Shown: positions 1 to 54,500 of the stretch, in pieces
How the letters are laid out: each line of letters begins with the position of its first letter
Numbering within the stretch: position 1 is the stretch's first letter
Assembly (NCBI GenBank): GCA_003342895.1
Contig: PTFA01000024.1
Coordinates: 1,063,094-1,127,093 of the forward strand
From: Casuarius casuarius
Taxonomy: Eukaryota; Chordata; Aves; Casuariiformes; Casuariidae
Direction: 5' to 3'
DNA length: 64,000 nt
Made by a program: the position numbers and the translations under genes
Notes under the pieces: generated by a model
The model's database searches: none
The model's input: the letters and a program-made list of their open reading frames with translations, nothing else
What the model was told of the DNA's origin: nothing

Positions 1-58
1 ATCCAGCCACAGAACTTTTAATTTGAAGTTAAGCTGTTTAGAGCTCTCAGTAACTCAC

Positions 59-28172
<28,114 letters not shown>

Positions 28173-28234
28173 AACGGCCGCCGGCGCGAACCGACCCCGC
28201 GCTCCCGCCGCCCCGGCCCGGAAGGTAAAAGCGG

Positions 28235-28244
28235 CACTTCCGCC
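28235..28244. promoter_or_regulatory. ETS/GABPA-type site in NUP107 promoter
   Basis: CACTTCCGCC on the plus strand is GGCGGAAGTG on the minus strand, a close match to the GABPA/ETS consensus. It lies about 65 bases upstream of the start codon and about 25 bases from the NRF1 palindrome. Confidence 0.55.
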
Positions 28245-28267
28245 CCAGCCAAGCGGCGCCGGCGGGC

Positions 28268-28279
28268 TGCGCATGCGCA
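28268..28279. promoter_or_regulatory. NRF1 binding-site palindrome
   Basis: TGCGCATGCGCA is a perfect palindrome identical to the high-affinity NRF1 consensus. It sits about 100 bases upstream of the NUP107 start codon, within the CpG island. NRF1 commonly drives housekeeping CpG-island promoters (family knowledge); occupancy is inference. Confidence 0.7.
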
Positions 28280-28280
28280 C

Positions 28281-31200
28281 AGGCGCAGCGGCCGTGCTGG
28301 CGGCGGGAGGCGACCGGCAGGGCCGGGGAGGCGCAGCTCGGTGGGGCCGGGCCCAGCGCCGCCCGCCGCAGAGCCTGCCCCTAGCTGCGGGGAGGCCGCC
28401 TTGCCGCCAGCTCTGCGGCCGCGGGATCCTGGATTAAGCGAGGGGGGGGGGAAAATAAATAAATAAAAATATGAAAATATAAACAAATCAAACGTTTCAA
28501 ATGCTGCTTAAGTTATCCCGTTCCACAGGGCCAGGCTAATGAGATATTCATAAAATAACGTTTTTCTGCCAGGCTTTGCGTTATTTTAGAAGGCCTAAGT
28601 GGTGCCTGCACCCCTTTGCCCACAGCTGCCTGTTTCGTGTTCCTCTCCCCATCTAACTCGGACTATTAACACCACCCCTAAGAGGCAATGAAGTATCTGC
28701 CTTTAGGCACCATCCAAACCTTCCAGCTGTGGATAAGTCAGCGAAGCTTTGAGGTCAGCTGTCTGTAATCACATCTCCTCCTCGACATGGGTTCACAAAC
28801 TTTTTAAAGACAATTTTTCAGACTACAGTAGTAAAAACACCTGGATGCTGCTGGCAATAGTTCATTTAATCATGCTCTAGTACAAGGAAAACTACCCAAC
28901 TGACAGTGTAGTGTGGACAGGCAAATACCCCCAAATGCTTGTGAGTGCTCAGCTGCACGTGGAGCTACAATCACAAGGGATTTTCAACAAATCAGTCAAG
29001 CATCTAAATTCCTCATATAGTAAAATTCATCATGCAGAAATTAGCGAGTGATGTGTCCAAAAACAAGAGCTGCAAAAGGCAGCAGGCCTGTTAAGACAGC
29101 CCCTGCAGCCCCATAGCTTGTGCTGTTAAGGTTATAAAATGCAGAGGCCAGCCTTGGTTTCTCCCCAAAGCTGCTGGAGAGCCTAACCTCCGGAGGCCCC
29201 CAGGAAGGGAGAAGCTGACAGTCTGGATGAAGGTCGACCGTCCAGGGACAGAGGCAGTCTGCAGCCCCTTGGAGAGTAAGGGGTCACCTAGGAACTGGAG
29301 TTTTGGATGAGGGTGGAAAAAAAATGCAAGACTGACTGAAGTTGTTGAATCACGTAGACTATCATGTCAGGCAACAACCTTTGTTACAGTGGAAGACCTG
29401 CAGAATATTAAGGAACTATTATCCCAGTTCAATACTACTAGATGTTTGATACATTTTACTTCTCAAGAGCTCTTCACAGGACAGGGTAGCATTACTGTGT
29501 CCACACTGCAGTGGGAGACCCAAACAGAGCAGAGCACAAATTCATACGCGGTCCAATTCTCTGCATCGCCACCAGCCCAAATGCTCAGGCTGGCCCTTCT
29601 CAAGGCAGAAGGGACGAGAGGGGGGATGAGCAAACCTGAGGCAACACATAAAGGAAGCAAAGCAACACAGAACCTGAGAGATGAGAACAAAGCAAAAGCA
29701 GCAAGACTCAGGCTGAAGGGTGCAGGGGTTTTTTGTTTTAAAACAGTAAAATAAAATAAAAGATTTGGAGGCCTTGCGGAAACTTGTCTTAGTTATATAA
29801 TTTCTTTAATGCAAGCTGGGGGAACCACCTTAATTTTCAACTTGGCTCCAGAAAGAATAATACCTCCCCCAAATTGAGGGACTAACGTCATGCTTCATGT
29901 TTGTGCAACAGGAGGAAAAGAAAGAAGATGGGGAGAAAATAAACCAAAACAAAGTCTTTCATGCAAAGTATCTCACAGTCCCAAGGAGGAGAAGTGAATG
30001 TGAATTTACCAGTCCATTCTTACATATAATGTTCCTTTAGCCTGACATATACAGAAGACCCTGAATTTAAATACTGTTTTTAATATTATGCATTATATTA
30101 TTCAATACTAAAATGTATAAATCCACCTCGAATTTCACGTATTTACATCAAAACAGATCCTGACTGCAGCCATGTAGTCCNAATCTCAAGAGGAGTGGTA
30201 ATGCTCCACAGTTAAAGGGAGGACTAGAGAAAAAAACTCAGTAGCCAGCACTGCTAACCAAATCATACCAGGTTTATCACCAACGCTCAAGCGTCCTCTC
30301 TGCCCTAATGCCATAAGGGTATTAGAATACTAGCTTTATAAAAAAGATTAATAGCGTTTACCAGATATACTAAAGTAGACTAACTTAAAACTCAAATTAC
30401 CCTTTACAAAGTGTTTCAATATAGTCAGTTCATCAAAATAAATTACCACAATGTATTGCCAAGCTGCAAACATGACATTTGCATATACAAAATTCAACAG
30501 CCTTAACTCATAACTATCAAAAGTTAATAGCATAAGAAAATTTATGTAAAGTATGACAGCAACAAGTGTACATTACCTGAGCTTTCTTAAGTACAAAGAA
30601 AACCATGGAACCTACATTATGTCTTGTTTCATCTTATGAGAATGAAAGAAATCTCATGTTTTAGCCCATCTTCTACTAGTTCAAACATTCCTGGAAGTGT
30701 CAAAGCATAAACTCCCCCCCTCCCCCCAAGATTGAAAGTGTGCATATGTTTGCTCATATTAAAATGCCAATGTTCACCCTAAATGGATTTTGACTCCTGT
30801 GCCTACTCCTATCAATGGAGCTCAGCTGAATAAAACTTTAATAAAAAGGCAAAAAAAATAGACAAGTAAGTGTCATTTTACTTGTGTCTGAAAATCATGA
30901 CAGCAGTGCCAAGGGACTTTGCTTTATTTGGCACTTCACAGGCAGTGAGCCCCACTTAGTAGAGTTGGGATTTCAGATGTAAATTTTTATACTCAGAATG
31001 TGACTGAAGTTACTAAATCCTCCCTACTAGATCTAGAAGGTAAAAATACCACATATTATGAAAAGATAAAGTACACTGACNAAAGGAGGAACTAGAATTT
31101 GCACTATAATTGCAGTCTGAATCCAAGATCAGAGAAAACATCCCCAAAGTTTATGGTAGCCAAAAAGAACCCCCAAAACACTTTCATGAATTAGAATATC

Positions 31201-34200
31201 TTTCAAATGAGATAGTCCTCTCCAGCCACAATCCTGAAGGAAAAAAAAACTGGTGGCAGTGAACTTTCTTGAAACATTGAAGCTGTAGAGCTTAGTTAGA
31301 CACAACTAATATTTCTTGAGGCTGAAGTGATTGAGTACTGATTAAAATGTTTTCTTTTATTGCGTACAGTGGAATTATGAAGGCATTCCTCTCTCCATTC
31401 ACCCTCTGCTTGATGATTCAAAATTCTGAAGATGTTTGTTTTACCCTTCCTTTTTTAAACTCTGAAAATATTTATATTTGAAGCCCAAATATTGCAACAC
31501 TGAGAACAAAATAAGAATACGAAACATACCACTGCTGTTATTTTCGGACTGAGAAGAATATCAAGAAAAAAAGAAAAAAGGAAGTCGACTACCATTCCAG
31601 AGTTTCTTTATATAACAGAAGTTAAATTAGGTTTTAAGAATCAAGTTGTTCGTCAGACTCTCAAAAATGAAAGCATAGGGTGCTCCAGACTCAAATAATA
31701 TTAAGATTTGATTAAGAGTTCTGCTTGTCTAATGTTGTTTTAGAGAACTACACACAGCTGTACTTCATTACATATTTGAACAACTTCTGCTTTGTTTTTT
31801 ATTCTCCTCCCCATACACAGGCTAAATAAAATAGCTATAGATTGAAGTATAGCTTGATGCTGCTGAGGCAGCAGCTTTACCTTTGACAAAAAGCTTCTTT
31901 TCCTACACTGATGCTTAGCTGCATCTTCATACTACAATCCAAAAATTAAGAAGAGTTACAGAAAGCTGCACTATTACTTTTGACAACCTGGGTCTAGAAA
32001 TAACTTTCTCTTGTTAAGTTTAAACCAAAACCTACCTAGAAATAGTTCACTATTGCGGCAGAATTTCTCCCCCTCCTCAAATTATCCACCAAACTGGCAA
32101 GGATTAGAAAACTTTGGAAAAACCCATCATTTGGTTCATCCAAAATTCATTTAGCTTTTTTAAAAAGAAGAAAACTCATCTCTAGTCTTCACCCATGAGG
32201 AAACAGCAATTCTAATTACACCAGGACTGGAGAGAAATGCACAGCTTTAATCAAAACTTCAGCAGTATTCTCCTCCCACCTCCCCCTTCTAGCATCACAA
32301 TATCACAGTACATGTTATAAAACAAACTTAGTATCTAACTCTACAGTACTTTTCCACAAGTTATGTTCTCTTATGCAGAGAATAGTAGTAGTTTGAGTTT
32401 ACAGTGCCATTCATTTGGGCATCTGAAAACATCTTGCAATTCTCAAGTATTGCTTTAAGATAAGCAAGTAGACATTCATTTTACAGACTAATTTGAGAAT
32501 GAAGAAAGGCATTAACAACAATGTAAGGGTGTAAGGGATAATAAATTTGTACTTAAAGGAAGAAGTCCTAATAGGAAGAGAGTGCAATTCACTTAAATAA
32601 TACTTTTATATGTCAGGGCATAAACATAACTTTTTCCACAGAAAGCTCAGACATTGGAGTTATTGACAAATACCAATTTCAGATTAGGGTGGAAGTAAAA
32701 CAGTCACAAACTTTGTGTGCACTGTAAGCATAAACTAACTTTACAAGCAGTAAGCAGCAATACATATAGTATAGTACTGAGTCTGGAAAATTACTGCATT
32801 AGTTTTCTGATAAAATATGAATTATGCATGTTTTCATCCAAAGCTTTGTAAGTAGAACCGTATCTTTTTGAAGGACCAAAGTAAACTAATCTCTGTAAGA
32901 GGAGGTATGTTTACTAATAAAGAACATTTCTCCCCTTACTCATTTAAATATAAGTAGGTCTGTCTGCATTCTTCAGTTGTTCTTGCTTCAATATGGAAAG
33001 TGCTCTCTTGCTATTGAAGTAGCACAAGTGTAAACTTCTCAAGCTTTGTACACAAAGCATTTATCCTTAAGACATTTAAAAATGTGTTCGAAAATTTCAG
33101 CAGACAGGATTCTTTTCTGGAAGTGGTCACTGTTTACATAGTTCCAATTACTGTGAGGAACTAGATGTTCACTTCCTCAGAGGGAGCAGCTCCTCATGCC
33201 ATAACTACTCAGAAATAAAGAAAATTCTTTCGTGAGTTTTTCCTCACTCTTCAGGTCCATCACTTCCTCAGCATCATTTTGTCAGACATCTTCCCTTTAA
33301 CTGGTGGAACACTGCTTCCTTGAAGCCTGTCTAAGTTTTCATAGGAGAAAAATCCTGCATTTTAGGTATTACCTGGGTTACAATTTGTTAATATTGCAAA
33401 TCTGGCCTAGTTCTAAATACACCGGGGGGTGGGGGCACGAGGGGGATAGAAAACTGTATTTCCCTTTTTCAGCAGTATCTTGAGATGATAAAGACTAAAG
33501 TTTGAGGATTTTACTCTCCTGGGGCTTGTTCAAAACTTACTACCTCTATTGCTGAGAAATTATAGATTTACTATTCCACAGCGCAACCAAGAATAGCTCA
33601 GTAAAGCTTCNGGGACAAAGCTGATGTTCCCTGTAATTAATACTCTTTGGCTGGACAAACAGACCAAGCCAGTACCCCCCTCTCATGCTATCAGAGAATT
33701 CTTTTTCTTCTCCCTCCCACCTCCTGCCATCTGCACAGCTACTTGGAAGAGAAACACACTGAAAAGAACACAGAGAAAATGACAATTGGGACACAGAAGT
33801 GTTAAAAGACCTGAATAAGCAGAGGTTGGAAGTCAAAGGAGGAAAGGTACTGACTGGGTAGGCAAGGAGGAAGAGGTCTAGTGCAAAAGAACCAGGTCAG
33901 GCTGGAGCACTGAATGCTCTACTTTGGGAACCGATCAGTATGCAGAGCGTACCAAAACAGATATTTATGGGGATCGTCAACTGCATAGTCTCATTTCTAA
34001 TGATAAACAGAAAGGGATATCAACCTTAAATCTGACTCTGCACAGTGAAGGAGTGCATCACCTCCATTAAATGACTGTGATCACTGAAGAAATTGCCAAG
34101 TCTACCAGCAGGAAGGATCATCTGAGCTCCTTAAATTCACTTTGGGCAAAGTAAACTAGCTCAGCGTAATCTGATTGATTTTGCAGGAATGGATTAGAGC

Positions 34201-34861
34201 ATGCTCTGATAATTCTGTGCCAGAGAAACAGTATTGGGTGTGACATTAATTTTCAACAGCACAACTAAGATCAAATCATCCACAGTCCAAGTATTCCACT
34301 TCACAGTCCAACAGTGTTAACATATCTAGTCTGCAAAATTCTACATTTAATACTGCAAGAATGCTCTTCTGCAGATTTCCTTGAAACCAAACAAGTAGGC
34401 TTTAACCATCCAGAAGAAAACCATATACAGTGTTTTATCCTAAGAGAATATTTTAGCTACACTATGTAAGTTCTAGCAATGACTTCTTCCTGGAAAGAAG
34501 GAAAATAGTCACAGGCAACATATCCTCAAGTTCTGGAAACAGCCACTGATAGTCTAACCTTTGAAGACACTTATTTTCCTGTAAGACTTTTTTCCTCCCT
34601 TGCAAAAGAACTTTAACACTTCAAATATTCCAAGTCCAAAACTGTAAATGGAGTTTCATCCAGTCAGAAGTTCATCCACCCTAGCACATGGGATGCTACT
34701 AGAAGAAACATCTACGGCATGTATGTCAGGAGACAAAGTCATAATGGTTCCTTTTGGTCCTAAGATGTATGAATCCGTACTGTGCAAGTGACATTGAAAT
34801 CAGTATTTACTAGCACTACTAAAACACAAAACATTCAAGTACTATATAACTGTAATGCAAG
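28281..34861. other. Intergenic region between NUP107 promoter and RAP1B 3' end
   Basis: 6.6 kb containing the upstream edge of the CpG island (to 28440) and then AT-rich DNA. No exon homologous to a protein I know was seen on either strand. A moderately GC-rich patch at about 29090-29290 and C/G homopolymer-like runs at 30713-30727 and 33424-33445 are the only compositional oddities. Open frames here look random. Confidence 0.7.
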
Positions 34862-34881
34862 CCCTTGCATGGCAATCCAAA

Positions 34882-34887
34882 TTTATT
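34882..34887 (-). promoter_or_regulatory. RAP1B: Candidate distal poly(A) signal AATAAA of RAP1B
   Basis: TTTATT on the plus strand gives AATAAA on the gene strand, about 1.2 kb into the terminal exon. Cleavage would be expected 10-30 bases further, around 34855-34872. It is chosen over other hexamers because of transcript length; this is inference. Confidence 0.5.
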
Positions 34888-35728
34888 GAACTACTGATGC
34901 TAAGTCATACAAAATTGCACCACTTTAATTAAGGCTTTTAGTTTACATTTGGCCACCTCAAAGCAGTTGTAACATTAGGTTGGTCAATTTAAATACTGTG
35001 GCTCCCTGTTGGATATACACACAATCTTTACACCCAAACGTTAATGCATACAAAGCAACAAGGCATTGTTAAATAAATCAGCAAAAGTTAATTACTGCAA
35101 CTTAGGCCCTGTGACCAATTACACATGATTAAAATTACTTCCCACATTCACATCCACAGTACTCTTCCACCATTTAACATCTCAACCAAAACGTTACACA
35201 TGTAAAACAATCACTAACAGGCAAAAGTACTAAACCTGTATATTTGGTATTGCAAATACACTTATGCATGAGCAAGCAAGGGAATTCACAGTGAGAATCT
35301 ACAGCTGCAGAAGCCCGAAAATGATTTACAAAAAATTGTTAAATCATTAAAAAATTGTTTTAAAATATACACTTCTTGTTGTAGACCCCCACTGTACACA
35401 CAACTATAAACATTATTCCCTATGTAAACAAGGAAAAGGAAACATACAATAAAAGGTTGAAAAGTCTGGACATTTCCTTCCCAACAGATATTAAAGGCCA
35501 TGTCTTTAGTCAGACATTATACTGAAAGGACTCTTAAAGACTAGATCACTGTCTCCACAGGTTTTTCCTAAAATTAAAAAACTATATAGCTGTTGTGTTA
35601 ATCAAAGCGCTTTTGTACAATACGATGATGATGATCCTGTATTTCTTTAAAAAAGTTACAATAAGCTACAAATACCGATGAAGCAAAGTTATCTGGAGTA
35701 GTCTATATAGGAGCTCTTTGGACTTTCT

Positions 35729-35734
35729 TTTATT
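35729..35734 (-). promoter_or_regulatory. RAP1B: Candidate proximal poly(A) signal AATAAA of RAP1B
   Basis: AATAAA on the gene strand about 355 bases into the terminal exon. If used it would give a short 3'UTR isoform lacking the AU-rich distal part. Confidence 0.35.
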
Positions 35735-36089
35735 ATGCTAAAATAGTGGTGCTTTTAGGATTTACATTATTGTACTCTCCAATAGAAAGTGGGGATTGTT
35801 GAAGTATACAGTACACAGTTTTCATACATGTACAACATTGGTGGATGAACAATGTCTCTTATCAGTAATACTGGATGTAGGCTCTGGTTTTACCAGTTGC
35901 ATACACTTAGAATATTTATAAGTAAAAATCTCTCGTGACACTGGAAAGTGATTAGAATGTGCAAACTGATGTAGTAGCTTTCATCCGTTTCTTAAAGGGT
36001 ACCACCACAGGAAAGTCCATTTAAGATGTTGGTAGGTTTAATAAAGTTGGAATGCTGGCACTGTTGAATTGGGCAACAGTTCTTCAGAC

Positions 36090-36851
36090 CTGTAACGACA
36101 AAACAACGTGTTAGCGTCAGCTAATAGTCAGCACTATTTTCATTGCTCAATTCTTTATTTAATGTAAGGATTAGCCAGTTACAAAACAGACTTGGAAAAT
36201 AACCACCTTATCACTTCTCCTCCACTAATATCACTTCTATTCCACACACACAAATAACAAATTATCTCAGTAAGTAAGCTGAACTGAGATACATAAGGTA
36301 ATCCAGAGTGAACTGTAAAAATGATATTTGATGGATGGACTAGTTCTGCTTATAGCATGATAGATAGCAGAGGGGAAAAAAATGGGGGTGGTGGTGGAAA
36401 TCAATGCTCCTAAATTGAATGCCCTGTTTAAAAAAGAAAGAAGAGCATGCAATCAGTTCTGCAGTCCTCAGCTGATACTTTTGGAAGCCTCTCAGTTTTA
36501 TTCAGTTTGAGCTACTTGAATCCATTCAAAATAGCTTTATACAGATATCAAAGAGCTAAACATAGCATTAACTGAATTTTAACACAAGCCTGAAAATTAC
36601 CACAAATATTAACTCAGTGAAATCTCCTACCAGGATCCTCCAGTATGTCAAGTAAGCAGATGACAAAATAAAGTATCACAGTACTGATAAAGAATTGAAC
36701 CACCAAGTACAATTCTATTGCTTGAACAGCTACAATACACAGCAGATATGCAAACATCATATGACCAGTAAAACTGATGGCTGAAAACAAACTTGAAGTA
36801 ATCAAGATGAACAGGTAATATTTGTATTATGTCAGGTCAATCAAAAAAAAA

Positions 36852-36928
<77 letters not shown>

Positions 36929-37694
36929 CGACCTCTGCTTGTCCTAAGGCTGGAGGCGTGGGAGGGGGGAACCCTGCCTAAGAACAAGAAAGTCACAGAC
37001 AAAATTCATCACTGCTGACTGGCTTCTGAAAAAAACTTGCTAAAGAGCAGGCTGGAGCTTGCTTGAACCTTCAACAGTATACTTAAAGCATGGATTTACT
37101 CAGGTAAAACATTAGCCAACTGTCACTGCGTAAGAAATTGATCTAGTAACCCAATAGCTGCAGGTCAAATATTTGGAGTGTTACAATGATCACTTCACAA
37201 TTATCTTCCAAAAACACTAATTGCAATGCAGCCTATAAAATATCCATATAGTCCAAAGAAAGCAAGCTTAAATTCCTATGATCCAATGCAAATATGTGCA
37301 GGAGTTCAAAGAAGGAAGTGACATTTTAGCATGCAAACTACAATATTTTACAGTCTGCATTCCCGATGATTGAGCTCTTGCAGTATATTTTACCAGCCTT
37401 TAAAAAGAAAACAGTGTTTCCCAAAGCTGAAATTTAAAAGTATCAGAACAAGTATTGTTCATCTGAGCTTTGCAAACACCTTAGGGCTGAATGAAATTTC
37501 AATACCAATGTGAACAGTATACTTTGCACATATTTTGTAGTTCTGACTTTGGAATGGCAAAATCAAGATCATACACATTTCTATGTCAATGTCAATCATG
37601 AATTTTCAATGCAGTTCTGCATTAGCAGCTACCATAACTAAGGATTTTTAAATAACCATATAACAGAAAATCCTGAAAATTTTAAAGGGTTTAC
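36090..37694 (-). other. RAP1B: RAP1B intron within the 3'UTR, carrying a purine microsatellite
   Basis: 1.6 kb between donor CCAG|GTAAACCC and acceptor GTTACAG|GTCTG. The only notable content is the A/GAAA/GA microsatellite at 36843-36933. No exon or recognisable transposon was seen. Confidence 0.7.
36843..36933 (+). repeat. Compound microsatellite A(n)-(GAAA)n-(GA)n-(CCGA)n
   Basis: A run of 11 A is followed by tandem GAAA units, an interrupted GA stretch, then GACCGACCGACC. It is purine-only on the plus strand for about 80 bases. It lies in the RAP1B 3'UTR intron, so the transcript carries the pyrimidine complement. Confidence 0.95.
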
Positions 37695-37723
37695 CTGGCT
37701 CAGAGCTACAGTACAGCTATGTA

Positions 37724-51508
<13,785 letters not shown>

Positions 51509-54500
51509 GATGCAAGAGATAAATCACCTCCAATACCTAAAATGCACAATAAATTATTCAACAGTTTGTTCAACAGGATTATTTTAGCATTACTACAAGT
51601 GCTGTTAGCTTACTTATACATCAAGTCATGATCAGTTAAATACTGATATTAACTGATAAATGCAGGACAGATACCATCACATGCACTACGCAGGCATAAT
51701 CTAAGCAGGATGTCACTTTAATTATTACACAACATAGAAACTGAAACCATGGGCACTTACTCAAGATATAGTATTCTTTCAGAATTATTAACAACTACTG
51801 CGTGATGCTACTTCTTCATCTAGCACATATAAAACATCCAAGATTTTCTTGTTACCAGGACTAAGACTCAAAAAAAGAACTGTTCTTCATGCACTATCTA
51901 GCATAATTTCATAGCCAAGACAGTACGGATTCGGAAAAGTTTTTCCGGTGGAGATTTTTGTATCTTATGGAACAGTAATTTAGAGAAAAATTGAAAAACA
52001 GATTAAGACTATGTAATAATTAGAGCTCAGTATCATGAGTGCCAAGATATCACAGGCAATTTAAAAAAAAGCCAGTGCACAAGGATCTGGAAGATCTGCT
52101 CACACCTACATGCATTTATCAGTTTCTCAGAGTCCTCTAGATAGATTCACAGTGAGCAGGAATTTGGCAAAGAAATTAATTTACTCCTATGAGTAAGGCC
52201 AATTACTTGTATTACAGCACGCCATCAAGTGAGATGGCATTATCTCATGCATTTCTCAGAAACCTACAAGGCCTTTTCTAGCCATGCAAATACATCTCTA
52301 GGACCTCCCAGTAACAGTCACACAAAGCACTAAGGTATTTCGTAGAGGTGTCAAGATCTCTAACTAAAAGTTACTTGCATTATACACTTTGGAACAACAG
52401 ACCAAAAAAAACCCCACAGAAAACAAAACCACCCCCTCCAACCTCCTAGAAGGCACACAGATGCCTAAAGGCCTTGCAGTTTCACAGCCATCATATTTAG
52501 TCTATTGAATAGGTTTATCAGGTAAACTACTACTACTATTCATTACCTATGGTATTGATACAACATTCTAAGAACGAGTCTTAAATTTTACAGCTATTAC
52601 ATTCTCTCCTCAATCTCCCAAGCTCCTTTCAGACTGCACAAGTTTTGTTTTTTATACATGTGTCTGTGTGTAAATATATCTAACATGTACGAAAGATCTC
52701 CACAGTTTCCTCTGAAGACCCACAACACTAAAGCCTGAATATGCTGACAAAAAACAAAAAGCAGGGGATTTCTTTTTATTTTTAAAGACAACAGCATCTC
52801 TTTATTTATATATTTAGTATTATCATCTATTTGAAATAACATACAAAGTTTGTAGATAAAACTTGGGTCAGTAGACACACCTAGAAAGCAGAATCAGGGT
52901 AACACAATCCAGTTCACTAAGCACAGTTTGATATAAAGGCTTTCTCCCCCCTTTTTAAACCAAATATACAACAGTCATTTTCAAATGACCTATTCCTAAT
53001 GAAGCTACANTAACATGTTGCAAACCATCAGTAAACAGTATTTCTACCACATTACTGTTCTCCCATAAAAGGAATTCTGAATAAACCTCCTATATTAAAG
53101 CTAACAGTGACTATTGATAAGCAACAACTATCTATGAGGAGATAACATGCATTTTCTTTCTGAAAGACTTAAATGCTAAACAAGGAATCATTCACAGGAA
53201 GACTTGTGTAAGAATACTAAACGCACCTCTTCCCAGCAAGTGCACGTTTCTCAAAAAGAATAGCAGAAGTTGGTTTAAAAAAAAAAAATCCCTGCTTAAA
53301 TGTGAAAACTGATTAATGTTTTGCTAGAGACTTAAATGCAGTTACACCAATTGTAGTTTTGTGAATAACTTGAGGCCATTCAAAATACTACTGAGACCAT
53401 TCCTCTCCTACAAGCTAGATCTGTCTCCCTGCTCTACACTACCTTAGATGGCCACACTGTCCACTGGATCAGCTTGCTCATCTCTCTTGAAAAATAACTT
53501 GGCAAAAACAAAAAAAGGCCTTGAATCACTTTAATGAGATGGCTAGGCCTGGGACCATTTTTTGGGGGGCAAGTCTGATTTATACTGCTCAAGAAACTGC
53601 ACCTTTTAGTTACAGCTCTGTTAGCAACTGAGCTAACAGAACTGCTTCTACTGCCAAGGGAGGCAAGTCTCGGTTCCTTTCCTGCACTGGCTCTGGCACT
53701 TATCAGATCACATTACCTGTTCTTTCTTTTCCAGCAGAAAGGTGATTTCCCCCTGCCCAGGAAGAAAAAGTTGGGAAGGGGGAGGGAAGGGGATCCAGCA
53801 CAGGCACTGGTATAAGGTAAGCTGCAGGAGCAAGGCTCCCCTCTCAGCAGTAATCTCCCCATCCATTAGGTGCTTAGCACATATCACCATATTTAAGATC
53901 ACTTACATAAAAGTTAGAGCACCTCCATGTTAATGTCCATCTATGCCATCACTGATGAACACCACGTTATCCACAGACTGGAAAAATCAAGAAGTCAGGT
54001 ACTATTTAATTCTCTTCTTGTAAACACATTGTGAGCAACTTTTTACTTACTGAAACCTTATACTGCACCCTGAATAAGCAATAAGGATGCAAAGACAAAG
54101 CAGTAATGAAATAACTGACCCAATGTCCAACAGTGCAGAAAGTCTCTCCCCACACTTCTGTTACCAAAAACACATCAGAACTCTTTGGCGAGTTTCACAC
54201 CTAACAAAAACATCTTTCCAGTCCTCTCTTTATAGTTTAATAATTTTCCTCCCTACACAGATTTTTTTGCAACCACAGACTACGATGAACCATTTCACAC
54301 CACAAGTCTAATGCATTTGGCACCATTTTAAATGTTCAATTAGTTCCACAAAACNGTAAATCCTCCAAGCCTTTCCACAAACTGTAAGAAAAAGCATTAT
54401 CTCTAACTGTACTGAAACATGCCTCTCAAACTCATGAGAAGTTAAGCCTTTAACTACTCTACCTGTTATTTTTGTAAAATAAATATTCAGTTATGCCTTT

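Larger units (their letters stand above)
34862..36089 (-). other. RAP1B: RAP1B terminal 3'UTR exon (non-coding)
   Basis: A strong acceptor, TTTTGTCGTTACAG|GTCTGAAG, starts the exon at 36089. The sequence after it (GAACTGTTGCCCAATTCAAC and onward) agrees with the human RAP1B 3'UTR as I remember it. The 3' end is inferred from AATAAA at 34887-34882; an earlier AATAAA lies at 35734-35729. The mRNA length this predicts (about 2 kb) fits the known transcript. Confidence 0.7.

Noticed and set aside
29389..29754. Plus-strand open frame of 121 codons in the intergenic region
   Set aside because: No recognisable domain, promoter or splice context; unremarkable composition and a length compatible with chance.
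33424..33445. G-rich stretch in the intergenic region as a quadruplex
   Set aside because: Three G tracts only; the fourth would need a split within a run with no loop.
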